NCBI GenBank assembly: GCA_014529385.2 | Contig: CM043971.1 | Coordinates: 53,851,209 to 53,915,208 of the forward strand | Length of the DNA: 64,000 nt | Source of the DNA: Adiantum capillus-veneris | Taxonomy: Eukaryota > Streptophyta > Polypodiopsida > Polypodiales > Pteridaceae | Direction: 5' to 3' | Shown here: positions 36,667 to 47,398 of the stretch, piece after piece | Layout: every line of letters begins with the position of its first letter | Numbering within the stretch: the first letter of the stretch is position 1 | Position numbers and translations under genes: made by a program | The notes under the pieces: generated by a model | Database searches by the model: none | The model's input: the letters and a program-made list of their open reading frames with translations, nothing else | Told to the model about the DNA's origin: nothing

Positions 36667-36741
36667 GTCGTTGTAGTATAGTGGTGAGTATTCCCGCCTG
36701 TCACACGGGTGACCCCGGTTCGTTCCCCGGCAACGGTGCCA
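36667..36741 (+). tRNA. Retro-copied tRNA-Asp(GUC) with CCA, joined to an LTR piece
   Basis: 72-nt tRNA-Asp sequence: acceptor GTCGTTG pairing with CAACGGT (G-T wobbles at the end), anticodon arm CCGCCTGTCACACGG with GTC, and T arm CCCCGGTTCGTTCCCCGG. It is followed by CCA at 36,739-36,741. Nuclear tRNA genes lack CCA. One spacer A and then the LTR start follow, exactly as at the primer site of this element family. I read it as a DNA copy of the primer tRNA, not a functioning gene. Confidence 0.85.
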
Positions 36742-36742
36742 A

Positions 36743-37295
36743 TGTTGGATGGATACGCCTAACAAGATTTGTCAGCTAAGGAAGAAGCTCGACCTGCAGG
36801 CACGTGGAAGCAAGTATAAGGTGTCAACCTACACTCGACCGACTCCTAACTAATTCCTATAGAGGTCTATACCCATTGTCTAAGTCATAGCCTTCAAGAG
36901 TGCATAAGAGGAAACTTCCTACAACGCTTTCTAGAGCTGAATACCCATTAAACAATCTCGAAACACCACAGAACTTGAAGTAGACCCTACTATCGCCAAT
37001 AGGTCAGTCTCCCTAAGGTCTATGAACCAAAACCCCAATCCAAAAACACCCGGTGCAAAATCACGTAGGATGTCTGGCCAAAATTTGCAGGTCTTCGTTT
37101 CCAAAATCTAAAGTACCTAATGTGTATCTCTACTCAATGTGAACGCGTGAATATGCTGCAATGCAAAATCGGACAACGTGTGCTCACCAAATCACCAGAT
37201 GAAGCTCGTAGAAGGAGCTCGCAAAACCGGCCGTACGCGTGCAATGTAGGTATCAGTGTGTGGCTCTTGTCGGGGGCAACACGCGGCACTTCTCC
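36743..37295 (-). repeat. Partial LTR (U5 plus R side) fused to tRNA-Asp
   Basis: Matches the first ~590 bp of the LTR at 35,283 (with one internal gap) and stops at CACTTCTCC, where the extra-ORF coding sequence resumes. It contains the half-box near 37,062-37,074. Its extent, from the primer junction inward, is what a minus-strand strong-stop cDNA would cover. Confidence 0.85.
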
Positions 37296-39847
37296 CATGT
37301 TTACGAGGAGGTCATTCAATTGGGAGTTTACCTTTTCCGCCTCCTTGAGCTTTCTCTTGATAATTTCTAGCTCATCTTGCATTGCTTTTTGCTCTTTTTC
37401 CATGCGTGTTTGCATAACCACGGATCCTTCTGCCATCATCAACCTTTGCTTTTTCTCTAAAGTTAACTCTTTCTGAAGCTCTTTCATTCGTTATTCATAG
37501 ATCTGGCTTTCTGTAGTGTTGTGAGTCGAGCTAGTAGCCCTGACTCTGGCAGGAGAGGCCCGTAGCTGCTAGATGGTTTGATCTTTAACTTTAAGCTGGT
37601 CCTTGAGCTCAAGGACCTCATCCTGGCTAGCCTCCTGGTCTATTTTTGCCTTTTCTTTGGCATTTCTCATGGCCTCTACTTCCTTGGACTCCTCAGCAAG
37701 TTGTAGGGTTAGGTTATCCCTTTCCCTCTCTGCATCTTTTACAATGACTTGCTGAGTTGCCTATACTCCTCTTTGGCTCCTTGCAGTCTTTGGGCTGCTG
37801 CCTGATTTTCTCTTTCCATTTCTTGGCATCTTTGCAATGCCCTTGCCAGACTGGCTTGCAGCTCTGCTTCTCTCTCTATCTGCCTTTGGCTTTGCTTCTG
37901 TAAAGTGTCAACTTCCAGCTTTATCTGCACCTCAGTGGCTTTGAGAGTTGCCCTTTCACTTTCTGAGGCCATTGATTGAGCTCTTATCTCGGTAAGCTTT
38001 GTCATCACTACATCCCAATCATTGGTGGGCAGGTGTAGGTCCATTGTATTAGTGGCCATCTCTTTTAGTTCTACTAACCGTATGCTTTGCATTTGCTCTT
38101 TGTTCCCCGTGCTTGCCAAGTCAAATGTGACTGTGGTAGCCTCTTCTTTTGTGTATCCGGCAGCTAGCAGGATACACATTTCTAGCAGGTCTAGAAATGT
38201 GTTATATGACTCATTTGGCTCTGGTTTCCCACTTTTAGGCTTAGCCTTTTCCTTTGGTTCCTGTTGTGCTGGCTTTACTCTTGCTTGGCCTCTTCTTGTT
38301 CTTCTAGTTTGTCTTGTTCCTCTTTGTCTTCTTGTGGAGGACTACGAGGAGGTGGTGAAGGCGGTGGGCTGGACTCAGGGCTGGCCGGTGGAGTTGTCGG
38401 ATTTTTCTTGAAATCTCTGTCTGCCTTGGTCTTCCTTTCTCCCTCTTGGCCCTCCTGCTCTTCTGGCAGTTTCTGTCGGACTTGCTCCACTTCCTCTTCC
38501 GTAAAGGGCACATGTGGGATATTTTCTACTGTGGCATCAAGAATCTCAAAATTCTTAATGTAATCATCAAATCTGTCTCTGTGCACCCGTCGGGATGATC
38601 CCGACATTGCTTCTAGAGACGGCTTCCATAGCTCGTCTAAATCGCCTTTGAGGACTCTTTCTGCCCTGAAGCTTTCCATCAGCCGCTCTAGTCGTGCAGC
38701 TTTCTGTGATTTCGTTTCTTTTGCTGGCACTTGGGCAGATTCTTTCTTTCCTTTCTTTTTCTCAGGCTGCTCTTCTTGCACAGTTTCTAACTGGCGTTTC
38801 AAATGGGTTGCCATCCTTGGTGCTTTTTTTTGCTCGTCTTCTTTATCTTCTTTGAGCCTCAGCCAATCGTTTTGTGATGGAGGGTCGGGCCATCTTCCCT
38901 TGGCGTGCAATACCCCATAAATCACCTTCGTGATTAGCTCACCCGGCACGATGTATGTGGGGTTCTTTTTGCCCATCTTCACCAAATTATCATGTACATA
39001 AGTTGCATAATTGATGATCTTCGGCTTGCTTTTCTGCATTTCCCAGGTGAATGTTGTGGCAATTGATGCAGGCGGCATCCTGTACTTTTGTGGCCGCTTT
39101 GTACACATATGGAAATATTGATTGTATAGCTGGCTCATGATTGCCACTTTGGGGTTGGCAATATCTTCAAAGGTATAGTTGGCTTTCTTTTCAGTGTACA
39201 CCTTTACTTCGTCTCTTCTTTTGGTTACACTATCCCCCTTGTTGGAGAGGTCTAGTGCAGCTGCCACCACTCTTTTTGTGATTAGAATCTCGGTGCCTGG
39301 CTTGCCCTCAAGATCTGTTACTCTGGCCACTCCATCTTCTTTTATTGTTGTCACAAATTCCCAAACTCTTTTTATGTCAATACCTGCCGGCACCGCTTCA
39401 AAGTAATTGTGGAGATCAATCTTCTCCAGATACTCTGTCATCTTGCTTCTGACGAACTCATTGAGTTCTCGCGGTAACATTGGTAGCTCTATCACGTTTC
39501 TGTCAGTGTCTTTGAACACGCCTTGGTAAATCTTTAGATCATTGGATTCCAGCAGATCTTCTTGGATCCATGTGCTTGTTGGGTTAAGAGTTCCTTCTGG
39601 TATGACGAAGGGCTCTACCTCTTCTAGGTAATCTTTTATGGCCATTCTTTTCTTCTTTGCCGGTGACTTTGCGGCTGCCATAGATCCTGTTGCACTCAGT
39701 AGTCTGAAGTCAACGTTTTTTTCCATATTAGCTGAGAAACTGAGTTTTATCTATCCAAATGACTTGAAATTTGAAAATAAAGCTTAAAAGGAACTTTTGA
39801 AACTGTGCATGTGCTCACAGTGCAATTCTGGCCAAAAATTTCCATTT

Positions 39848-40723
39848 AGACATCCTACGCGTAGGATGTCTTTTTCATCAGAATTAGGTGATACTTGACA
39901 TGCTGGTAGTCCTTGGCTTGTGGAACATGGCTATGTGCTTGGATTTTGATTTGGGCATCAAAAAGTGGATTTTTGGGCTGATTCAGGCTTTAGGTCACAA
40001 ATTGGGTAGAAAGTCCACAACAGGTAGCAAGTGATGTCCAAATGGGTTGAAAATTGATATATGAGCTCATTGAACCATGGTATTGGCTCCCATGATGTCA
40101 CTCTTTGCACAGAAGGTCAAAAATATGCTAGAGACATCCTACGCGTAGGATGTCTATTTCATCAAAATGGCTTGGGATTTGTTCTGTGGGTAGTCCTTGG
40201 CATATGGAACATGTCCATGCTTTTGGATTTTGATTTGGACAAGAAGTGATGCTGATAAGATCCTGTGTAGTGTTTTTGGGCTCAAAAAGTGTATCTTGAA
40301 GGTGTTGGGGTTCAAAAATGATTAGAATGGCTTCAAACTTGGTATATGAGCTCTTGAAGATGATGTGATTGAATCTGGAATGGACAAACATCTTCTGTAG
40401 GCCAAAAATGTCAAATAGACATCCTACGCGTAGGATGTCTACTTCATCAATTTTGCTTGTGACCACACAGATTGGTTGGTTATGTGCTTGTGAATGTGTT
40501 GTGCAAGTTTCATGTGATTTGGACAAGTTTTGGTAGGTCTATGGCCCATTATTGCCTCTATGCCCTAACTTTGCGTTTTTCATGCATATGAGGTCAATTT
40601 TGGTCCAAATGTGATGAAACTTGGTGGCTAGCATGTAAAGGTCATTCAAAAAATGTGTGTGATGAGAAATGTTGGGATCTGTGCCCAAAAATGCCCTTGA
40701 GACATTCTACGCGTAGGATGTCT
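39848..40723 (-). repeat. ~284-bp-period array with a 24-bp palindromic box
   Basis: AGACATCCTACGCGTAGGATGTCT at 39,848, 40,132, 40,417 and 40,700 (last with one change), at spacings of 284, 285 and 283 bp. Monomers share phrases such as GGCTTCAAACTTGGTATATGAGCTC and resemble, distantly, the 299-bp monomers of element 1. The array lies upstream of the extra 3' ORF. Confidence 0.9.
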
Positions 40724-42503
40724 CCTGATGATTTTTTCATGGAATTTGTCACTAGTGCCTGCCCTTGGTTCCCCTTAGTCCTTTTTAAGCCTAATTTCAA
40801 CAAAAAAGTCAAATGGATAGAAAGTAACTCCCTGTGTGGATTTCAGAGCCTCCGAGCCGTTTTCTGACTTTTGGAGTGCTTTCTGGCGATGAAATTTCTT
40901 GATGTTGGTCTCCATAGCTTCCCGATCCCTTGGGGATCCTTGCCGTGTGGTTTTTGTCCACTTTGGCTTCACCGGAGCTTCATTTGGAAATTTATCGCTC
41001 TAGAAGCACCCGTGGTTGCGTTTACATGTCTTCGATGATTTGTGGTGGTCTACCACCATAGGGATTGGTTGTTGATGGTCTAGGAAAGCCGCTCATGAAG
41101 TTTGGTGGCAAACGGACATGCGGTTTGGCTACGAGAGCTATTTGAAGCTTTGTGTGTCTGATGTCGTTTCTGAAGTTTAGTGCCGCTTCGGGTCACCTGT
41201 TGGTCATGTGGGCCACATAGACTTGTCGAGCATGTCGAGATGCTCCTACCCATCAATTTTGGTAGCATTAGGGCGCCTTTTCGCCGATTTCCCATTTGGT
41301 GGCCTCTTGCGGGATTCTAGGAATTAGGGTTTTTTCCGATGGTTTTCTACTGCCTTTGGACATCCAAGACTGGTCTCCTATGCTAGTGTAAGCTGCCGAT
41401 GAAGTCTCGTTGCTTTTGGGTTAGCCGTTAGGTGGCCGCTTCTACTTGTAGGTCTCTACCGCCCGCTTTGTGTGTGAACCCTACGCTAGTTTTCGCGACA
41501 AAACGACAAACATGCGCGAAAAGCTCAAGGTGGTGAGCCTACCTCTCATGTATGAAGACCGTCAGGTAGTCGTGCGCGTCGTAGAAGCTGCTGGAAGTTC
41601 CGCTCGCTCTATGTGGCATAAGTTCTCTCTCAAATGTCAATAGTGAAAATGAGCTAAAAATGAGGTGAAAATTTCTTATAATGGAGGTCCCCGAACCACT
41701 TTTCATGAAATTTGACATGTGCTCCCAACTTCTTGCGAGATGCAGTTTAGGCTCAAAAATTTCTTGATTTGGACTCCATTTGCTCTGTTTACCATAAATT
41801 TGGCATTTCGGTCAAAATCTGGCCAAAACACGCTTTCCGCTTCAATCTCATAATTGCACCCCCACTGTACCATAGGTTTTCCTATAGTCACTGATCATCC
41901 CCATATTTTTTGTTTTTCATTACGACCGTTTTTCACCTGCTTTTTGTATTTTTGAAGTTTTTTTGCCCAAAATTAGCAAAACTAAAATGAAAATAGCAAA
42001 TCAAACCCAGAAAATCCCCAAAAATCATATTAAATCACAAACATCACCGCAAAACATTATATACACTCACATGCAATTTTTATGGCCGGATTTCTCCGTT
42101 TTACCAATATTTTGCCCGAAAAATGGCTATTTCTACTTATATACACACACCTAGGGGCTTGATTTGGCGTTTGGCCCCATATACCTATAGATACATGCTG
42201 TATAAGGGCATATGTACTTGGGTTAGTCCAGAAAATTTCACAATCAAACAACAAGCCTTAAAATAGTAAAAAATCATGCCCTTTTTTGCTCTTCTTGTTA
42301 TTGGTTCCGCATTTGAGAATGTCTCCCCCCCTCCTAGCCGGAGTCCTCCCGGACAACTAGGTATCGCCTCGGAGTATGTGCCGTGCATCGGTTGAAAAAT
42401 TTGTGCTAATGCTTGGCCGATTAATGTGGCCCTAATTTATGCATACGCAGTCAATGCATGAAAAAAATTAATGTTGTGCAAGAGAAGGGTATAAGCAAGA
42501 TGC
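40724..42503 (-). other. Non-coding spacer inside element 2
   Basis: About 1.8 kb between the palindrome array and the W-x-P-K region. No domain or long frame found. Confidence 0.5.
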
Positions 42504-43634
42504 TTATGGGCATTCGCCGTTGAGGTTTCCTATTTTCTTTGCAAGTAACAGTTGTAACTCTATTGCTCTTTGTTTAATTGTCTTTCTTTCAAAAGGCAGT
42601 GTCTTTGTCACTACTGTTGACATAACTATTGTTGTTTCTGTGGAGAGGATTGGCTTGGCAGGAATGGCCGTGGACCGTATATCTTTTGCTTTCCATTGGT
42701 AGCTTGTTTTTGCCGGTTTTTGTAGGTGTTTTGCTACTTCCTTTGTTTCCACTGTTTTTTTTTGGATTGGCATCCACATAAGTCGGTTGTCCTTTTGCAA
42801 ATGCATCTATCTGCCTTCCGATGTTGCTTGTACTGAAGGGAGTTCTTGTTGCTTTTGTTTCGGTATCCAAATGCGAGTAACATTTGGGTTATTGCTGATC
42901 ATTTTCTTTGGAATCCATATCTGTTTTATGCCCTTGGTTTTTGGTTGAACTATTTGCTTCGGTTGAATTCTTTCGTTGCATTGTTTTTGGTTTGTCATGT
43001 CATTTCTATCCTTCCGCATCCATACTTGTTTCCCTTGTTTTGGTAACCTAGATCTTTGCACTGCGGTCGGTGACTTCGTATGTATGTAGTTAGCATAGTC
43101 GGCTTTTACTTGTTTGTTAGCCTTGGTTATCATGTTGTTCTTTGGTGGCACTCTTGCTTTTGGCTCTGTTTCCAGTGATTGCATTGCTGGCTACTGATTA
43201 TTCCGTTGTTGAGCAAAGGCTATTACCTGTTGTGCTTGTGCATGCTAAATTTTGACTGCATTCGCATTCCAATCTATCTGCACATTGTGCTCTTTTTGCC
43301 AAGGTTGTCCCGACAACATTGGGTGTTGTGTGCTTTCATCCTCGACTACATAAAATTTGTGCGGGTAAATATATTGATGTACTTGTACATGCAATATAGT
43401 CCAGCCCAATGTTTTCAACGAGTGTGATGTACTACTTTCCAGCATTTGAGGAGTAGGATGAAGTTGACATGTGGACTTGAGATGTTGGTATAATCCGTAA
43501 TAGATCAAATTTGTTTGAGCTCCAGAATCAAGAAATGCCGTCAATTCAACTTGATTGCTTCCCACTTTGACTGCAATTATGGGCTTCACTGTGTCTTCAT
43601 CCAACGTCGTTAGTCGATTGGCATTGATTCGCAA
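42504..43634 (-). mobile_element. Second retropepsin-like domain and W-x-P-K repeats of element 2
   Basis: Downstream of integrase on the - strand. About 43.63-43.25 kb shows a retropepsin-like domain with a clear FLDSGAQTNLI catalytic motif and a C-terminal MLSGQPW motif. It is followed by a basic region (43.2-42.5 kb) with repeated QIWIPK/RIWIPK units. The same two modules follow the gag-protease part of element 1. A second aspartic protease after integrase is not part of the usual Ty3 plan. Confidence 0.7.
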
Positions 43635-43639
43635 TGGTG

Positions 43640-46600
43640 CTTCGCCTTATTGTTGTTGTCGTAGAAGTCTTCGTTTTTCAATGCGTTCTTTTGCTTCCGC
43701 TTGAGCTTCTTCTCGTACTCTCTGTTTCTCCTTCATTCGTTGTTTTCCTTGATGGATTTGTTGAAGCATCTCGTGTGTGAGTGGTAAATGATATTTCTTC
43801 AATCGACATCCACTAATCCAATTGGAAATTTCTTCACCTGCTAATGTAGCAAGCTTGACAGCTCCGCTTTGCGATAGATCATTAATCACAAAGGGTCCAT
43901 CCCTCGCTTTTTAAGTTTCTTGGCATGTTGCTTCAAAGTATAAACACGTACATAATCACCTGTTTTGAACTCTTTAGTGTGCACATGCTTGTCAAAAAAC
44001 TCTTTTTGTCTTCTCTATTTAGCATAGATCAAAGCTACAGCTCTCAAGCAGAGTTCATCTAGCTTTTCAAGATCATCTATTCTTGAAGAGAGATCATAAC
44101 CTGTCCATTCTAGGTGTTTCGCTACTCGTAGAGTTGGAATTAAAAACTCTATGGGTAGTATAGCATTTAGGACAAACACCATGTTGTACGGTGTTGTTCC
44201 TATCGATGTTTTGTAAGCTACCGTGTATGCCCATAGTGTTGAGTGTAGCTGCTGATCCCAATCTGTTCTTGACTCTAACCCAATTTTAGTGAGAACCGTG
44301 CATAGTGTTTTATTGGTGGCCTCAACTTGTCCATTTGCATGTGGATGGTATGGAGCAGATTTTCTATGTATGACCATGAATTCCTCTAGCAGATATTCAA
44401 TGACTTCATTAAGAAAATGTGTTCCACGATCACTGTGATAATTTCTATTGGTAAACCGTATCGTACAAAAACATTCTCATACAAAAATTGTGCAGTGGTC
44501 CGTGCATCTGCTTTTTGTGTTGCCTTGGCTCTTGCCCATTTTGTGAGATAGTCCGTAGCCACAATGATATATTGGGTATGGGTGCGATATGCAGGGGGTG
44601 AAATAGGTCCCACAAAATCAATGCCCCATTTTGCAAATGCCCTTGCTCCCATCATTGGCCGTCGTGGCATCTCATCTCTCTTTATCGGCACCTTGGTATG
44701 TTGACATGTGTCACAATGCTTTACAAACTCTTCAGCATCCATATGCAATGTAGGCCACCATATTCCTGCGGTTAAGACAATTTTTGCCGTCTTATCGCCC
44801 GAAAAATGGTCGCCACTTATTTCGCTATGTGCATGTTCTAGAATCAACAGGTATTCACTTTCACTTGCACAGATTCTAAGTTGATTGTCCTTTCCTCACT
44901 TATAGAGTTGATTCCCAATTAACTGAAAGTTTCGAGCTTCCAGCTCTATAGCCCTTTTTCGTTCTCTCGTTATGTTCTCAGGAAACATTCTGGTGGTTAA
45001 GAAATCAATGATATATTGACTCCATGCAGGTGCAATGTTTACCTGAAACAATGTCGCGTGATCCACTGGTCGTTTGGCACTACATATAGTACAATTGGTA
45101 ACATAAGAATGTGTGTCCGCATACATAGTTGGACAATAGACCCCTAATTATTTCAGTCTCTGGTGTGTTTTCACTGTCGAACATGAAATGCACAATCTTG
45201 GACATGTGCTTCTTCAAGGTAACACTCGAATTCTTCTGGATTTATACATAATCGTAGGATTTGGTCCAATAGTAGATGATACAGCCGTCCTGCAAACAAT
45301 CAACTGGAAGTTTTTTGTTTGTCAAATTGTTTGTTGTTTGGATCTGTATTCCGTATTATCAAACCTAATGCCTAAGGAAAGAATGCTAACAATTTCCTGA
45401 GACCATTTGGGTATCATTTCAATATTGAAAAGATAAGCATCTGGTATGTCATCATCTACTCCTTCAGGAGCTTCCCCATTGTGTATCCTTGAAAGATGAT
45501 CCGCTCGTAGATGGGTTTTACCCTTTTTGACCACCACTGTGAAACCAAACTCTAGCAATATAATAAACCAGCGTACAATTCTCCCTGTATTGCATGGTTT
45601 ATTAACCAAATACAGAAGAGCTTGATGATCTGTGAAGAACACAAATTTGTTTACGAGCAAATAATTCCAAAATTTATTTACAGCATAAATCATTCCTAAC
45701 CCTTCTCGTTCGGTGGTTGTGTAGTTCTTTTCCGCACTCTTTAACTGTCGGCTTGCATAACAAACTGGAAAATCCATTGTTCTGTCTCTAGGTTGAGCCA
45801 GAATACTCCCGATTGCATATGCAGAAGCATCAATGTGAACATGGAATATCTTTTCCCAATCTGGTGCTTTAAGTACAGGTGTTGATACAAGGTCTTCCTT
45901 CAGCTTTTGGAATGAAGTTTCACACTCTTCGGTTCAATCGAAATTGACTAGCAAACGATACAGAGGTTGTGCGATGACCGCATACATGTATATGAATCTT
46001 CGATAATATCCGCAGTGTCCCATGAAGGATTGCACTTGTTTCGCATTAGTAGGCCTGGGTAGGTCTACTATGACTTTGACTTTGTCTAGGTCAGTGGTTA
46101 TGCCATTTCTTGAGACAATGTGTCCTAAGATGCGGCCTTGCTTAACCATAAAAATACACTTTTCCGGGTTAAGACAGATTCGATATGTCCTGCATTTTTC
46201 AAATACCTTTTGCAAATGGTCAATATGTTCCTCTTGTAGAAGAGAGTGTACACAAAGATCATCCATGTATATTTCTAAGAATATTCTCAGGTATTCTTTG
46301 AACACGTGCGCCATTAACCTTTGGAAGGTAGTTGGGGCATTAGTTAAGTCAAACGGCATAACTCGATATGCATAAATTTCCCATTCTGTGGCAAAGACTG
46401 TTTTGTGTTGATCCTCCCTTGCAATTGCCAGTTGGTTGTATCCTAAAAACCCGTCCAGAAAGGAATAAGCCAGTTTCCTGGCCACCCGCTCAAGTACATG
46501 TTCTGTGATTGGCAAGGGATAATTATCCTTATGGTGGCTGCATTTATCTTTTTGAGGTTTACACACACTCGCAGTTTTCTGTTCTTTTTGGGAACTACCA

Positions 46601-47040
46601 CAATGGGTGACACCAATCTGTATGTTCAATTTCATAGATGAATTCAGCTTCCATCAGCTTGTCAATCTCCTCTTTGATTCGTTTAGCAAATGTATCATTG
46701 TATGTATAAGGACATGGTTTGCTAGGTTTTGCATCCGATTTCAAAGGAATTGTATGTTGGCATATCGATGGATCAACTCCTTTGAGATCTTTATAGGACC
46801 ATGCAAACACATCTTTATATTTCTTGAGAAGTTGTGTTAGCCGTTCTTCTTCTTCAGGCTCCAAATCGTTTTCTATATAGACTGGTTGAGGCTTTTCACC
46901 AGGTTCCACGAGGTCTATCCTTTTTGCGTTTTCAGGCCCATCGTAAGATTCTTGGTTGGTTCTTTCCCTGACTGGTGGTGTCATGATGATTTTTCTGTCC
47001 TGGATGGTAAATTTCTGATAGTGTGATGGTACATTCATGT
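43640..47040 (-). mobile_element. RT, RNase H and integrase region of element 2
   Basis: RT about 46.9-45.9 kb (MPFDLTNAPTTFQRLM, YMDDL active site). RNase H about 45.8-45.3 kb (FFTDHQALLYL, RADHLSRI). Integrase zinc finger (HSEISGDHF…CDTCQHTK) and core (WGIDFVGPI) about 44.85-44.4 kb. Integrase C-terminal part with GPF-V-like INDLSQSG near 43.87 kb. These would copy the genome and insert it. Several breaks in the frames. Confidence 0.88.
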
Positions 47041-47398
47041 TTCCCTTCTCTGACTCCCCTTTACCATCACTATCTTCTTCAGTAGTCCATATCTCACGTA
47101 AAGACCGTTTCAGTTCTTGGTATTTCTGTTTACGCTCCAGTCTGGTCCATTCTTGGCCTTTTGTTGTTTCTTTTTTTGATTTCAGATATTTTTGTGATTT
47201 TGTTTCTATTTTAGCTTTTCATACTTGTTTTATTTCCTCTCACGTTCTTTCCCTTCGATCTTTTGAGAATCTTCCTGATATTTGATCTTTTATACAATCC
47301 TCTGCTTTTACAAGCATCAAATAGTGAGTTTTATCTTTTTTCTTGGACATCAGGTTCTCTCTCGCTTTGTTTCCTGCTCATTTCCTCCTATAGCGTTC

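Larger units (their letters stand above)
36236..39726 (-). mobile_element. Extra 3' ORF region of element 2
   Basis: The first 483 codons (from 39,726) are an open, lysine-rich protein with an N-terminal globular part (…MLPRELNEFVRSKM, VWEFVTTIKEDG) and an acidic, proline-rich tail. Next comes a long coiled-coil stretch (38.2-37.3 kb), and after the tRNA-LTR insertion a tail with YDLFGQP. No signal peptide or membrane segment is evident, so despite its env-like position it does not look like an envelope. The globular part vaguely recalls ORFs of Athila-type elements. The tail recurs at 17,598-17,837. Region not fully intact. Confidence 0.6.

Noticed and set aside
36667-36741. Functional tRNA-Asp gene
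   Set aside because: The encoded CCA and the exact junction with an LTR at the primer position point to a retro-copied primer, not a gene.
36236-39726. Envelope gene in the 3' position of element 2
   Set aside because: No signal peptide or membrane segment is evident; the sequence is coiled-coil and charged.
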